From the NCBI GenBank assembly GCA_036898135.1, contig CM072522.1, positions 3,836,421 to 3,900,420 on the forward strand: 64,000 bases of DNA, in the 5' to 3' direction. A program made the position numbers and the translations under genes. Positions 41,828 to 54,700 of this stretch are shown here, piece by piece. The first letter of the stretch is position 1, and the number at the start of each line of letters is the position of its first letter. Under the pieces are notes generated by a model, which saw only the letters and a program-made list of their open reading frames with translations, did not search any database and was not told the origin of the DNA. This DNA comes from Oncomelania hupensis (taxonomy: Eukaryota > Mollusca > Gastropoda > Littorinimorpha > Pomatiopsidae).

Positions 41828-41996
41828 CTGCTCATTTTGTGGTGGTTCGCTGCTGCTGTCATTTGGACTCACTTGTTGGGGAGGTTGTTGTTGCTGTGGC
41901 TGTTGTTGCTGCAGTTGTTCTGTGGCTATTTGTTTCTTGGCTCGTGTTCCTTGGCTTCCTCTTGGCTTACGAGGGTTGGGGTTGCCTTTTCCATGT
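41828..41996 (-). CDS. Candidate Gln-rich host exon
   Basis: A 169-base exon candidate. The acceptor reads TTGACAG just above 41996 and a GT donor follows GAGCAG at 41828. It encodes HGKGNPNPRKPRGSQGTRAK, then QLQQQQPQQQQPPQQVSPND and SSSEPPQNEQ. The basic patch followed by polyglutamine suggests a nuclear protein, but the family is not recognised. It shares strand and low-complexity character with the exon at 17165-18189, so both may belong to one gene spanning at least 25 kb. The flanking frame to 41774 and 42082 looks intronic. Confidence 0.4.
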
Positions 41997-41999
41997 CTG

Positions 42000-42941
42000 T
42001 CAAGATTATTATAGTTGGCAAGTAAATTTTGTACATAAATGCCAAACACAAAAATAATATAATCTAATTTTCTACAGTCCACATCTTGTATTTCGAAACT
42101 TATCTAGAAATATGAATGAATTAATGAATGAAAATGTATTAAGGTCATAAACATTTCCACACAAAAAGCATGATCACAGCTATTAACATGCATTATCAAT
42201 AGTCGATTCAGCCCTGACCACTGATACTTAAATCTTGATATCTGTAACTCACATTCTTAACACTCATCACTGGAGCTACGTACTCTTATGTCATAGGATG
42301 TTTAAGTAACAAAATTCGGCTATCGCCAGAAAGACCTGGAACACTCGATCGATAACAAACAAGTAATTCCAGAAAGTTCTCAACGATACTACAACAATAT
42401 TGATGAAAACTATCAACATTATACATATCTTTCTATAGCAACAGCGCATAATTAAATCAAAGGTACATACACGCAAGCTTTCCAACACAAAACGTTCCGA
42501 ATTATCATTGAGCATCCCAATTGTAACATTACCCCCTACACAAGAAGAAATTTACTTAATTTCTGCTAAACAACATTGAGAGGCAATACGCAAAGTCCAG
42601 AAACATATTTTAGTCTGGGTGCTGTCATTATTCTTAATTCATACACTTTGCTGAGAAAGATCGCACCAACATTGCCCAATCCTTTAATAGATTCTACTCG
42701 CATGTCAAAGTTCTGCAAGTACTGTTCACAAACTTGGCAGAGTTCAAGTAGGTTAGTGGCTGGTGATCAGTCTGTAACACGAACTTTACTCCTTGAAGGT
42801 ATAGTTCGAATTTCCAGATCCCCATATAATGGCAAGGCACTCTTTTTTCAAGGTTGCGAAATTCTTCTCAGCCATTGACAGCTTCTTGCTGGCGCAACTG
42901 ATTGGAAATAGTTTCTCTTTGTGTTCTTGCATCAGTATCAG
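42000..42941. other. No gene seen
   Basis: AT-rich non-coding sequence up to the left end of the transposon at 42942. Short frames here have no recognisable content. Confidence 0.35.
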
Positions 42942-43863
42942 CATGGTTCATACTCAAATTGTTGTAAATAATTCAAGGAGTTTTCAAGGAAATTTCAAGG
43001 AGTTTTTCCAAAAATTCAAGGAGTTTTTAAAAAATTGTAAATGCACATAAGAATTGTTGTTGCATCAATGTTTATTCATCAGATTAACATAAGTTGTACT
43101 GATTATTGATAAGTATTGATAAGTAGTCAAAATAAAGGATAAAATCTCTAACCCAGTGATATCCATAAATTGTTTGCAGTCATGAATCTGATGGTGATAC
43201 TGATGTTGATATTGATTATGAAATCTACACGCATAAATATTGCATGTCGATAAAGTTGCAGTTATAATGATGATGCAGATTACAGAGTCTATACCCATTT
43301 AAACAATAATTGTGAAGCATGTTGTCCTTAGACACAAGTTAGAGAACTGTAAAAAGTCAGAAAGAGGTACCACCACCGGCTAATATATAATACACTTATA
43401 CAGATGAATGAGTTTTCAGTTATAATATTTCAGTTTTTCCATTTCTTCATCAATCTGACAGGAAATCTCCAGCTGGATCTTTATTTCCTTGGATTTGCTC
43501 CTCAGCGCATTTGACTGAGTCAAGAGTCTCAGCGTACCCTCTTGTTCAGCAAGCTTGTCTGCCTTTTGAGTCAGGTGCTGAGCATCCTTCTCCATTCTTC
43601 TTTTTTTCTCTCTTAAATCAGCAACAGAGTCTTCCTGTGCCTTCCTCTTCTTTGCCGCTTGTGCCTGTTCCTGGTCTTTCTTTTGTTGAACAACTGTGGC
43701 GCTGATGCCTTCGTCTGCTGCATCTTTTTTAAACCAAATACCTTGGCAGTTGTTACGTTGAAACGCGCGCGATAGTTCGTTTATGTCACTCACGATAGAT
43801 CTGATCGTTTTGTTTCGCAAAGCATTCAATAACAGTGTATTTACCTTTGATTTGATTTTGCGT
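42942..43863 (-). mobile_element. Longer relative of the CAGGG/TTCAAGGAG transposon
   Basis: The left end CATGGTTCATACTC matches the left end at 38760, and 42942-43500 aligns with 38760-39250 including the TTCAAGGAG words. It extends further inward with a coding segment (43416-43829). The right end is missing: the sequence passes into the presumed LTR of gypsy copy 2 at about 43864. Confidence 0.7.
43416..43829 (-). pseudogene. Coiled-coil end of a probable hAT transposase
   Basis: A 137-residue frame with a Lys/Glu/Gln-rich coiled coil (QAQAAKKRKAQEDSVADL, EKKRRMEKDAQHLTQKADK), then LLTQSNALRSKSKEIK and the end DEEMEKLKYYN. The LTQSNALR-type end after a charged coiled coil is, from memory, a feature at the C-terminus of some hAT-family transposases; this is not certain. 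It lies in a family with hAT-like ends, and the same terminal codons are present but damaged in the 38760 copy. Catalytic residues are not present. Confidence 0.45.
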
Positions 43864-44283
43864 TGTTGTTAGAAGAAGCTTTGTATAACGTTGATAATTT
43901 TCGTTAGTCGATATTATTGGAGAATTCTCTAGATTTGCTTGTTTACTGTCGATCGAAGCTTTGCGATAGGTGTAGATATTTGAGAAAATTCTTGGACTGT
44001 GAAGAAAGATGTATGACGTAATACTGTGATGACGAAGTTTAGTTTGATTGGCTGTAACGCGTCAGTCGGGAACATTCTGACGTTATCTCGAGTTTAGAGA
44101 AAAACTATAATCGATGCACTGTGAAAAGTTGGGTGTTGTTAAAAGTTGAGAAAGTGAAAAAGTGATTGAACGATTGTATGCAGTTGTTGATGTACCCTGA
44201 ATAAAGTTGGAAAACTTCATACGACGACTCCGTGCCTTGTTGCTGATTGAACGGGTTGCATAGATAAACGAATCCAAGTTACA
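43864..44283 (+). repeat. Possible 5' LTR of Gmr1-like copy 2
   Basis: The boundaries TG...TTACA are tentative. It contains TATAA-like sequence near 44107 and AATAAA near 44202, as LTRs do, and lies 550 bases upstream of the gag ATG. There is no second LTR to compare with, so the limits are a guess. Confidence 0.35.
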
Positions 44284-44838
44284 CTTATCAGGATTTCAGC
44301 ATTGGGGCTGAATCAACTACTGATAGAAAAACACCAATCGAGTGTAACATTTTGGGGGGCCAAGCTGCGAACCATGCCTTAGCCAAGGGTTCAACTGCTA
44401 CAACAAGAGAGTCAACGTTACGAGAGGCAGTCATCGAGGGTAGCCGCCAAAGAGTTGCGTCAGGAGGGGCCAACATACTGGGACTACATCACGGATAGAT
44501 CCGAGTTGACTGCAAGGGCGTGTAGTGGCCGAAGAGTTGCTTCATGAGCGAACAACAGACCGGGACTACATGGCTGCCGCAAGACTACGTCGAGGGACAG
44601 TCTCGGAGCCACATTGCCAGTATTACAGATAGCGACGAGCGGACGTCGCGTCTACTTCAGTACAGGAGCATATACATCGACATTAGCATGGTGCAGCGTC
44701 GCATAGGACGAGGACAGCGGGCCTGGTGTCAGCGAAAGCGACTAGTGACAAGCATCAGCGCTACTGCAGAAAGCGTGCTGTTCTATAACAGTCTAGAAAG
44801 GTACAGCACAGTCAAAAACTTTCCAGAAAAGTATCAAG

Positions 44839-45365
44839 ATGGGTGACTTCTGGCAGAAAGGGATTGAACTGAATCTAAAAGGCAAGCAGCTGACGGAGTA
44901 CGTCAAGCCTCAGGAGAGAATACAAGTAAGAAAAATTGAACTGCAGCGTCAAGAAAGAGAAGAACAACATCAGCGTGAAGAAAGAGAATTACAGGAGCAG
45001 CGATGCAGAAAAGAAAAGGAAGAACAGCGTCAACAGGAAGAAAGAGAAGAGCAGCGACGCAGAGAAGAAAAGGAAGAACAGCATCAACGAGAAGAAAGAG
45101 AAGAGCAACATCACCGAGAAGAAAGAGAGGACCAGCGTTGGCATGACAAGGTGGATGAGAGATGATTAGAAGCTAAGTGTTAGTACCAGCTAGAGTTGGC
45201 GCGTATCCAAAACAATCAGCATGCGCCACAAGTCATCAGCAACAACAAGGCTCCAAAATTGCCAGCGTTCGTCGACGGGAAGGACCAGATCGACAGTTAT
45301 CTGGCGAGATTTGAAAGCTTCGCTGAAAGCTCTAACTGGCAACCTCAAGACTGGACAATTCGATT
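44839..45365 (+). pseudogene. Gag N-terminal part, copy 2
   Basis: Starts MGDFWQKGIELNLKGKQLTE at the ATG at 44839 and continues into an Arg/Glu/Gln-rich coiled coil with repeated EEREEQ units. Stops occur at 45163-45165 and near 45180. The capsid-like region then begins (YQLELARIQNNQHAPQ) and runs to NWQPQDW before the LINE insertion at 45366. The number of charged repeats differs from copy 1. The coiled coil probably serves in particle assembly. Confidence 0.75.
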
Positions 45366-46984
45366 AAGTTAGATAGATAGATAGATATTCAGTGTTTATA
45401 GGGTCCAGCGGACTGCCAAGAGCCGAATCAGGACCACACAGAATTAAGCAAAATCAGACTAAACTGTTAACATTCAAACATGATAAAAGATGTGAATGAA
45501 ATCAGTCTAACTAATTCAACCAAGAATATTCAACAAGAGTATATGACTTAAATGTGATAAAACAAACCAACATCATGCAAAAACTGGAACAGGTGTTGAC
45601 CAGTGCAAACTTTAAAAATCTCATTAAAAGGCATTGAACCAAAACATCTTTCTCTTTCATCAACCAGATCAGCACATTCAGACATAAAATGGCGAACGGA
45701 AAAGGATTTGTCATATGCAAAGCACTATGGTGGTTCTTCTCCTTTTAAAAGGAAACTATGGGTGATATAAGTATGTCCAATATGAAGGCGAGCCAAAACT
45801 GTTTCTTCTTTGCGAGTGGATGCAAAGTTAGGCAAAGAAGCTGACAAATATGGAAGAATTTGAAATAGTTTGTTATTGATTTGAGTAGACCATTCAGTCT
45901 GCCACAGCCGTTTACAATAAGATCCAGTCATACAACGCAGGTCAGAGTATGGAACAAACTGGAAAATCTCTGAAGGGAAATCTAGATGCAGAGCTTCTTT
46001 AGCCGCTTTGTCCACTGCAATATTGCCGCGGATGCCCATGTGACTAGGTATTCACATAAAAACGATTTTTTTACCCTCAGAAACAAGTTGTGTGTGGAGG
46101 TCATGGATCTCTGCCAGAAAAGGGTGTGATATCTTTCTCGTGGAAAGAGCTTGAAGTGCTGACAGTGAATCAGACATGATTAAAAACAAGGTTATTTTGG
46201 ATTGATAAGCCTGCTTCAGAGCTAGATGAATCGCCTTAAGCTCAGCTGTAAAAACAGAACAACAATCAGGTAAACGCTGTTGCAAAGGCTGATCTAGGTG
46301 TCTCCCAGAGACCGACGCAGCACCAACCGAGGCTCCTTTCTTCGACCCGTCTGTAAAAAGTTTTTCATATCCTTTATACAATGAACATTGTTCGAGATAA
46401 AGTTCCTCATAAACAGTTTCGGAAGTTTCGGTCTTTTTGAAGGATGTAAGAGTGAAGTTGATACTGGGGTTGAGGAGGTTCCAAGGTGGAAGTACAGTTA
46501 GCAATTGATCATCATTAACAGAGTCAACATCTATGCCTGCAGTGTCAAAGTGAGGACGTATTCTGATACCAAAAGGAGGAATTTCTGTCGGTTTGTTGGA
46601 GTATTTAAGTGTAAATAACGGGTTTAGAACATAATTATAAGCGGGATTTTCAGGATTTGCTTTAAGTTTGAGAAAATAATTCATGGCGAGCTGGAGCCTG
46701 CGGATATCCAAGGGAGGTTCGCCAGCCTCAGCGTAAAGACTTTCCTTCGGTGAAGTGCGAAACGCCCCCAGACAGATCCGAAGACCTTGATGATGGATTG
46801 GATCCAAGGCTTTCAAATAGGCTTTCCTAGCAGAACCATAACCGATGCTACTATAATCCAATTTAGAGCGTACCAGGGAACGATAGAGGAGCAAAGTTTG
46901 CTTGTCTGCTCCCCAGTCTGTGTGGCTGATAACTTTCAAAACGTTAAGACCTTTCTGGCAGCTTTCCCTCAGGTATTTAATATG
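45366..46984 (-). mobile_element. I/Nimb-like LINE fragment, TAGA-tailed subfamily
   Basis: A 5'-truncated minus-strand LINE with a 3' tail of four TAGA units. It splits gypsy gag at a point that is continuous in copy 1 (AAGT|GCAC). It has the same subfamily tail as 14634-14840. No long target-site duplication is visible; at most GT is shared. Confidence 0.88.
45600..46980 (-). pseudogene. ORF2 C-terminal half with RNase H, divergent subfamily
   Basis: Begins after the reverse transcriptase core (ESCQKGLNVLKVISHTDWG) and continues through a linker and RNase H (TDGSKKGASVGAASVSGRHL, IMSDSLSALQAL, GIRGNIAVDKAAK). The linker is clearly divergent from copies B and D (for example ESLYAEAGEPPLDIRRL against ESLYVEANEPPLELRRT), while the RNase H region is almost identical to them. 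Two Trp codons have become stops (46052-46054 and about 45726). The C-terminal knuckle has lost a Cys (CFAY). It cannot encode a working protein. Confidence 0.85.
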
Positions 46985-48140
46985 TGCACTTCTGACGGGG
47001 CAAGCACGACGTTTACACCAGACTGTCGAACGATGACGCCAAAAACTACGACATCTTGAAAGAGGCCCTACTACATTGCTACAGCTTCACAGAGAAGGGC
47101 TACCGTAAACGCTTCCGGGAATGTCGGCCTTTGTCAGACGAGACACCAACACAATTTGTGGAGCGCCTGTCATCATACTTACACAAGTGGGTGGAACTAT
47201 CAGGCCAAGGGACGTCTTACGATAGTCTCCATGACCTGATCGTGAAGGAGCAATTTCTCAATGCCTGTCACAAGGACCTGGCGACCCATTGAGAATTAGA
47301 AAAGCTGCAGACGCTTAAAGATGTGACTGAAGTTGCTAAAAGATACCTTATCGCTCATGGGAAGACACTGGGGCCACCCAAGGCGACGAAACATTTTCAG
47401 AAGATTGGAAACCATGGGAACCACATCCAGGGAAGTCAGACGAGCCAGCGAAACACGGACTCCACGCCACCTTCCAGGGAAGGGCATTCAAGAGGCTGTT
47501 TTATCTGCAACGCTACAGACCACAGAGCTGCCAACTGCCCTCAAAACAGAAATAGCGGACAACAGAGCAATACAGACAATGCAGTGGCGGGAAACCGACA
47601 AAGGCGTTTCTCCAATCGACGGCAAACTAGTAGCTCTGACCATCAAGTGTGCGGGGGGAGCGTCATTCTTCCGAGCGAGACCAAGCGCACAGCTACTCCT
47701 GCGGACGTGCAAGAGTGAATGATCGATGGCCAACTACTCCTTGCTAACGGGAAATCGATCCCCGTCGTCGCCAGCGCAGCTGTGACCGTCCAGAACATGC
47801 CTGTTTCCAAGGGACGCGTCGGAAATCATGAACTGACTGTCCTAAGAGACTCTGGCTGCAGTGGGGTCATCGTCAGAGAAGATTTAATCGCTAAAGAACA
47901 AATCACTGGCGATTCTAAATGGACACTCATGGCCGACAACAAATGTGTGAGAGCGCCAGTTAAGAAGATTCAAGTCAGCACCCCTTTCTACATAGGTGAA
48001 GTAGAAGCGGTTTGCCTGAAGAAGCCGTTATACGATTTGATGATCGGGAATATCGACGGCACGAGACAACCCCGATTCAGAATGGAGTCCTGCCTCAACC
48101 CAACGTGTCGAAGTTGTGGAGGAGGATCCATTGCCGTTTC
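46985..48140 (+). pseudogene. Gag C-terminus and protease, copy 2
   Basis: Resumes where gag was split (GTGCACTTCTGACGGGGCAAG). It shows a small indel near 47010, a stop at 47290-47292 and another at about 47716. Recognisable parts: GYRKRFRECRPLSDETPTQF, the knuckle CFICNATDHRAANC, and the protease with LRDSGCSGVIV. At 48090 the sequence reaches the point just before the integrase part in copy 1. It is inactive, and more damaged than copy 1. Confidence 0.8.
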
Positions 48141-48203
48141 CTGACCTTGCAGATCTCCTACGGGATAATGTGGCTACTCCGGCTCAGCCCTGCCGACCAG
48201 AGA

Positions 48204-50835
48204 TCATTACATTACTTGATTATTGCTTTAGGTCCAGAGACCTCTTCCGAGCCAAATCAGGACCAGAGAGACGATATCTTAAAATATTATAAAATGTTTC
48301 AAATCTTAAAAAACAAGCCTGTTACTCTTAAATATTCAAACTTTTACATGACACCTCTTTAAAAATCTTCTTTAAAACTGATGTATTAAAAATATGTTCT
48401 CTTTCTTCAATCAAATCACTAAATTCAGTCCTATCAATAAAATCCAAACTAAACAAAACATGTCGATATGATTTATATGCAATAAAACAAACCAACATCA
48501 TGTAGAAATTGAAACAGATGTTGACCATTACATACTTTAAAAATCTCTTTGAAAGGTATTGAACCAAAATATGTTTCTCTTTCCTTAATCAGATCAGCAC
48601 ACTCAGACATGAAATGGCGAACGGAAAAGGATTGATCACATGCAAAGCACCATGGTGGTTCTTCTCCTTTTAAAAGGAAACTGTGGGTGACATAAGTATG
48701 CCCAATATGAAGGCGAGACAAAACTGTTTCTTCTTTGCGAGTGGATGCAAAGTTAGGCAAAGAATCTGACAAATCGGGAAGAATTTGAAATAATTTGTTA
48801 TTGATATGGTTAGACCAATCAGTCTGCCACAGTCGTTTACAATAAGATCCAGTCATACAACGTAGGTCAGAGTAGGGCACAAACTGGAAAATCTCTGGAG
48901 GAAAATCGAGATGCAGAGCATCTTTAGCCGCTTTATCCACTGCAATGTTGCCGCTGATGCCCATGTGACCAGGGATCCACATAAAAACTCTTTTTATCCT
49001 CAAAAACAAGTTGTGTATGGAGGTCATGGATCTCTGCCAGAAAAGGGTGTGATATCTTTCTCGTGGAAAGAGCCTGGAGTGCTGACAGTGAATCGGACAT
49101 GATTAAAAATGAGGTTCTTTTGGATTGATAAACTTGTTTCAGAGCGAGATGAATTGCCTTGAGCTTAGCTGTATAAACAGAACAAAAATCAGGTAAACGC
49201 TGTCGCAAAGGCTGGTCTAAGTGTCTCCCAGAGACCGACGCAGCAGCAACTGAATCTCCTTTCTTTGACCCCTCTGTAAAATGTTTTTCATATTCTGGGT
49301 ATAAAGCACACTGTTCTAAATAAAGTTGGTAATAGATGGTTTCAGATGTATTGTTTTTGACGAAAGCGGACAATTGCCAATTAATGTTTGGGGTACATAA
49401 TTTCCATGGGGGAGCTTCAGTCCGAAGTTCATCATCGTTGATGAAAGCAACATCAATGCCTGCTTTTTCCAAATGAACCTGCATTCTGATGCCAAACGGA
49501 GGTAATGTGTTAGGTTTGGCTTCAAATTTCTGAACAAAATCTGGGTTGAAAACACAGTCATAAGCGGGGTTCATGGGATCAGTTTTTAATTTTAGATAAT
49601 AATTCAGGGACAATTTTGTACGTCTCAGCTCCAGCGGGGGTTCGTTAGCTTCCACATAAAGGCTTTCACAAGGGGAGGTGCGAAACGCACCCAAAGCAAT
49701 GCGTAATGCCTGATGAGCAACTGGATCTAACATCTTAAAATAAGATTTTTTAGCAGAACCATAAACAATGCTACCATAGTCTAACTTGGATCTAGTTAAA
49801 GAACGATATAACAGCAGTAAAGTTTTCTTGTCAGCACCCCAGTCTGTACCACTGATAACCTTGAGCAAATTGCAGGCCTGTTGACATTTAGTTTTTAAAT
49901 CTTTCATATGAGGAAGGAAGGATAACCTTTGATAAAAAATAACACCCAAAAATTTGACTTGTTGGACCGCCTTTATTGGAGTTTTATTGAGGGTAATATT
50001 AGGATCTTGAATAATTCCACGGTGCTTGGAAAAGTGAATACATTCAGTTTTTGCTAAAGAAAATTTAAAACCATTTTGTAAAACCCAGTCTTCAACGGCA
50101 TTGACACATAACTGTAGCTGACGTTCTGCAGATGCCAAGGTTTTTTACCTTTGGCTACTAATGCAAAATCGTCAACAAACAAAGAATTGTCAATTCCCCG
50201 TTTAACGGAACGAACAATAGTATTTATTTTAATATTAAACAGCAAGGGAGACAAGATGCTACCCTGAGGCACTCCCATCTCCTGTTCCCTCATATCTGAT
50301 AAAGATCCCCCAACCTTAACCTGAAAAATTCTGTCCGTTAGAAAATTGGAAATAAACAGAGGTAAATGTCCCTTCAAACCCATTTCTTGTAAATCTGAAA
50401 GAATGCCATATTTCCATGTGGTATCATAAGCTTTGTCCAAATCAAACATGATGGCAACAACATGTTCACCCTGGACGAACACGTTACAGATAAAAGTTTC
50501 CAGTCGCACCAGGTGATCAACAGTACTTCGACCACTTCGAAAGCCACACTGAGTGTTGGATAATATATTATTTGTTTCCAGATACCACAGTAAACGGGAA
50601 TAAACCATTCTTTCCAGCGTCTTGCATAAGCAGGACGTTAAGGCTATTGGTCTGTAGTTTGTTGGATTAGTATGGTCTTTGCCAGGTTTAGGAATGGGTA
50701 CAATAATGGCCGTTCTCCAAGAGGGAGGAAAGGTGCCAGTGATCCAAATCTGATTGAAGATGTCCAGCAGTTGAGACCGTGAGTACCTTGTTAAATGTCT
50801 GAGAAATTGATAATGTACATCATCCGGTCCAACTG
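48204..50835 (-). mobile_element. I/Nimb-like LINE copy C, 5'-truncated, ATTAC tail
   Basis: A minus-strand LINE with plus-strand tail ATTACATTACTTGATTATTG, inserted between protease and integrase of gypsy copy 2. It is truncated within reverse transcriptase at 50835. Confidence 0.88.
48473..50835 (-). pseudogene. ORF2 fragment: reverse transcriptase to zinc knuckle
   Basis: Covers reverse transcriptase from VGPDDVHYQFLRHLTRYS through FVDD, the linker, RNase H and the C-terminal CFACDQSFSVRHFMSEC knuckle. An extra T in a T-run near 50144 shifts the frame just after the FVDD motif, and a small deletion near 48990 breaks RNase H at VDPWSHG. Endonuclease and ORF1 were never copied (5' truncation at 50835). 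The sequence is otherwise close to copies B and D. Confidence 0.85.
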
Positions 50836-51489
50836 CATGCGATTGCATGAAATAAATGATCCTACCAGAACTTATGTGTCTGTCCTCTGCCAAACTTGTA
50901 AAATATCCATTTAGTGCACATGAAAAATCCTCCGGCAGTACTGTCAATGATCAAGTATCTTAACTTTTGTAGAAGATATTTGAACGTTAGTGCATTAAAT
51001 TTGATGCTGTTTGCATAAGTTGTTCAGAGCTTCACACAGTCAACGGAGCCTGGTACTGAAACCTTAAAAACGCCACACTTTTAAATCACTAATAACATCT
51101 TTCACAATTAATCAGTCATTTTGTTTCTTATATTTTTCAATGCACAAAATTATATCTTACAATGTTAACAACTTTCAAAGCACTTAAAATGCAAGTGATC
51201 ACAGAAATTGAAGTCAAACTTCACCAAAAATGTGTTCTTACCATTCCATGGGTGCCACCAAGAAATTTTCCAAAATCTGAAGGCAGGGGTCCAGGGCCGC
51301 CCAGGCCCCGATGGGGTCCCGGCGTAACGCCCTGGTAGGAGGTTATGGCAAAGGTGACTAAGTCCCCAGACTTAGTCAATGCAAATGGGAAACACATAAG
51401 AACAATCAGAAGCATAGTTAAGATTGTTTAAACATTTTGTGAATGTGTATAAGAGGTGAGAGAAAGAAAAGCAAACACACACAAATATA
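50836..51489. other. No gene seen
   Basis: Non-coding DNA between LINE copies C and D. A GC-rich patch with a near-palindrome (GGGTCCAGGGCCGCCCAGG) is at about 51288. The last five bases before copy D's flank (51490-51494, CACAA) match the right-hand duplication of the transposon at 57610-58227. Confidence 0.35.
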
Positions 51490-51774
51490 CACAACAGGGG
51501 CAATACAATACAATACAAGGTTATTGCTTTAGGTCCAGCGGACTCTTCTGAGCCAAATCAGGACCAGAGAGACGTTATCTTAAAATATTATAAAATGATT
51601 CAAGTCTTAAAAAACGAGCCTGTTACTCTTAAATACACAAACAAACTTTCACATGACACCTCTTTAAGAGACTTCTTTAAAACTGATGTATTAAAAATAT
51701 ATTCTCTTTCTTCAATCAAATCACTAAATTCAGTCCTAATAAAATCCAAACTAAACAAAACATGTCGATACGAT

Positions 51775-54700
51775 TTATATGCGATAAAACAAACCAACAT
51801 CATGTAAAAATTGAAACAGATGTTGACCATTACATACTTTAAAAATCTCTTTGAAAGGTATGGAACCAAAATATGTTTCCCTTTCCTCAATCAAATCAGC
51901 ACACTCAGACATGAAATGTCGAACGGAAAAGGATTGATCACATGCAAAGCACCATGGTGGTTCTTCTCCTTTTAAAAGGAAACTGTGGGTGACATAAGTA
52001 TGCCCAATATGAAGGCGAGATAACACTGTTTCTTCTTTGCGAGTGGATGCAAAGTTAGGCAAAGAAGTGGACAAATCGGGAAGAATTTGAAATAATTTGT
52101 TGTTGACATGGTTAGACCAGTCAGTCTGCCACAGTAGTTTACAATAAGAACCAGTCATACAACGTAGGTCAGAGTAGGGCACAAACTGGAAAATCTCTGG
52201 AGGGAAATCAAGATGCAGAGCATCTTTAGCCGCCCTGTCTACTGCAATATTGCCGCGGATGCCCATGTGACCAGGGACCCACATAAAAACTATCTTTTTA
52301 CCCTCAGATATAAGTTGTGTATGGAGGTCATGGATCTCTGCCAGAAAAGGGTGTGATATCTTTCTCGTGGAAAGAGCCTGAAGTGCTGACAATGAATCAG
52401 ACATGATTAAAAATGAGGTTCTTTTGGATTGATAAACTTGTTTCAGAGCTAAATGAATTGCCTTGAGCTCAGCTGTATAAACAGAACAAAAATCAGGTAA
52501 ACGCTGTTGCAAAGGCTGGTCTAAGTGTCTCCCGGTGACCGACGCAGCAGCAACTGAATCTCCTTTCTTTGACCCGTCTGTAAAAAGTTGTTCATATCCT
52601 GGGTATAAAGCACACTGTTCTAAATAAAGTTGGTTATATACGGTTTCCGATGTAGTGTTTTTGAGGAAAGCGGACAACTGCCAATTAATGTTTGGGATAC
52701 ATAATTTCCATGGGGGAGCTTCAGTCCGAAGCTCATCGTCGTTGATGGAAGCAACATCAATGCCTGCTTTTTCCAGATGAGCTTGCATTCTGATGCCAAA
52801 CGGAGGAATTGTGTTAGGTTTGGCTTCAAATTTCTGAACAAAATCTGGGTTGAAAACACAGTCATAAGCAGGGTTCATAGGATCAGTTTTTAATTTTAAA
52901 TAGTAATTCATTGACAATTTTGTACGTCTCAGCTCCAGCGGGGGTTCGTTAGCTTCCACGTAAAGGCTTTCACAAGGGGAAGTGCGAAACGCACCCAAAG
53001 CAATGCGTAGTGCCTGATGGGCAACTGGATCTAGCATCTTAAGATAAGATTTTCTAGCAGAACCATAAACAATGCAACCATAGTCTAACTTGGATCTAAT
53101 TAAAGAACGATATAACAGCAATAAAGTTTTCTTGTCAGCACCCCAGTCTGTACCACTGATAACCTTGAGCAAATTGCAGGCCTGTTGACATTTAGTTTTC
53201 AAAATTTTCAGATGAGGAATGAAAGATAGCTTTTGATCAAAAATAACACCCAAAAATTTGACTTGTTGGACCGCCTTTATTGGAGTTTTATTGAGGAGAA
53301 TAGTAGGGTCTTGAATAATTCCCCGGTGCTGGGAAAAGTGAATACATTCAGTTTTTGCTTCAGAAAATTTAAAACCATTTTGTAAAACCCAGTCTTCAAC
53401 AGCCTTGACACATAACTGTAGCTGACGTTCTGCAGATGCCAAAGTTTTACCTTTGGCTACCAATGCAAAATCGTCGACAAATAAAGAATTGTCAATTCCC
53501 CGTTTAACGGAACGAACAATGTTATTTATTTTAATATTAAACAGCAAGGGAGACAAGATGCTACCCTGAGGCACTCCCATCTCCTGTTCTCTCGTATCTG
53601 ACAAAGATCCCCCAACCTTAACCTGAAAAATTCTGTCTGTTAGAAAATTGGATATAAACAGAGGTAAATGTCCCTTCAAACCCATTTCTTGTAAATCTGA
53701 AAGAATGCCATATTTCCATGTGGTATCATAGGCTTTTTCCAAATCAAACATGATGGCAACGACATGTTCACCCTGGACGAACGCATTACGGATAAAAGTT
53801 TCCAGTCGCACCAGGTGGTCAACAGTACTTCGACCACTTCGAAAGCCACACTGAGTGTTGGATAAGATATTATTGGTTTCGAGATACCACAGTAAACGAG
53901 AATAAACCATTCTTTCCAGTGTCTTGCATAAGCAAGACGTTAAGGCTATTGGTCTATAGTTTGTCGGGTTAGTATGGTCTTTGCCAGGTTTAGGGATGGG
54001 TACAATAATGGCCTTTCTCCAGGAGGGAGGAAAGGTGCCAGTGATCCAGAGCTGATTGAAGATGTCCAGCAGTTGAGACCGTGAGTACCTTGTTAAATGT
54101 CTGAGAAATTGATAATGTACATCATCCGGTCCAACTGCTGAATCTGCACTTTTGTTAATTGCATCATCAAGTTCGACTAATGAAAACGGAATGTTGTAAT
54201 CTTCAGAATTATCGGAGGTAAAATGTAACTGTTGTTTTTCTTTACGGGTTTTAACTGTTTGAAAAGGGACAGAATAATTTTCAGAGGAAGAATTTGCAGC
54301 AAAAGAAGAAGCCAAAAGATCAGCTACTAATTTTTTATCTCCGATTACGTCACCCTGCACAGTAAGGCATGGGCTCACCTGTTTGTTACTTCTATTTCTG
54401 AGTTTGCGGACTACTTTCCACACCTTCGACAGTTTCGCTTTTGAATTAAGCGTGGAGCAGAAACCTCTCCACGATTCTCTTCTCTTTCGTTTGAAGAGCT
54501 GTCGGCATTGCGCTCGCAAACGTTGGTGGTTTTGTTTATTTTCAGTGCTTGGGTGTAAAAACATAGTTCTTAAAGCTTTTTTACGAGCTTGCTGAAGTTT
54601 TCTACATTCATCGTCAAACCAGGGTTTTTTAAGTGTGTGAGGGTTTGACGAAGTTTGCGGAATGGACTCCTTGGCACTGTTAATAACTATGTCAGTATAA

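Larger units (their letters stand above)
44284..48203 (+). mobile_element. Gmr1-like Ty3/gypsy element, copy 2
   Basis: Leader (44284-44838), gag and protease of the same family as copy 1. It is interrupted by an I/Nimb-like fragment (45366-46984) and cut off at 48203 by LINE copy C, before integrase. It keeps the natural gag start that copy 1 lacks. Several stops make it dead. Confidence 0.8.

Noticed and set aside
54383..54595. Plus-strand frame repeated at 9038-9250
   Set aside because: It is antisense to the conserved LINE ORF2 and is duplicated only because the LINE is.
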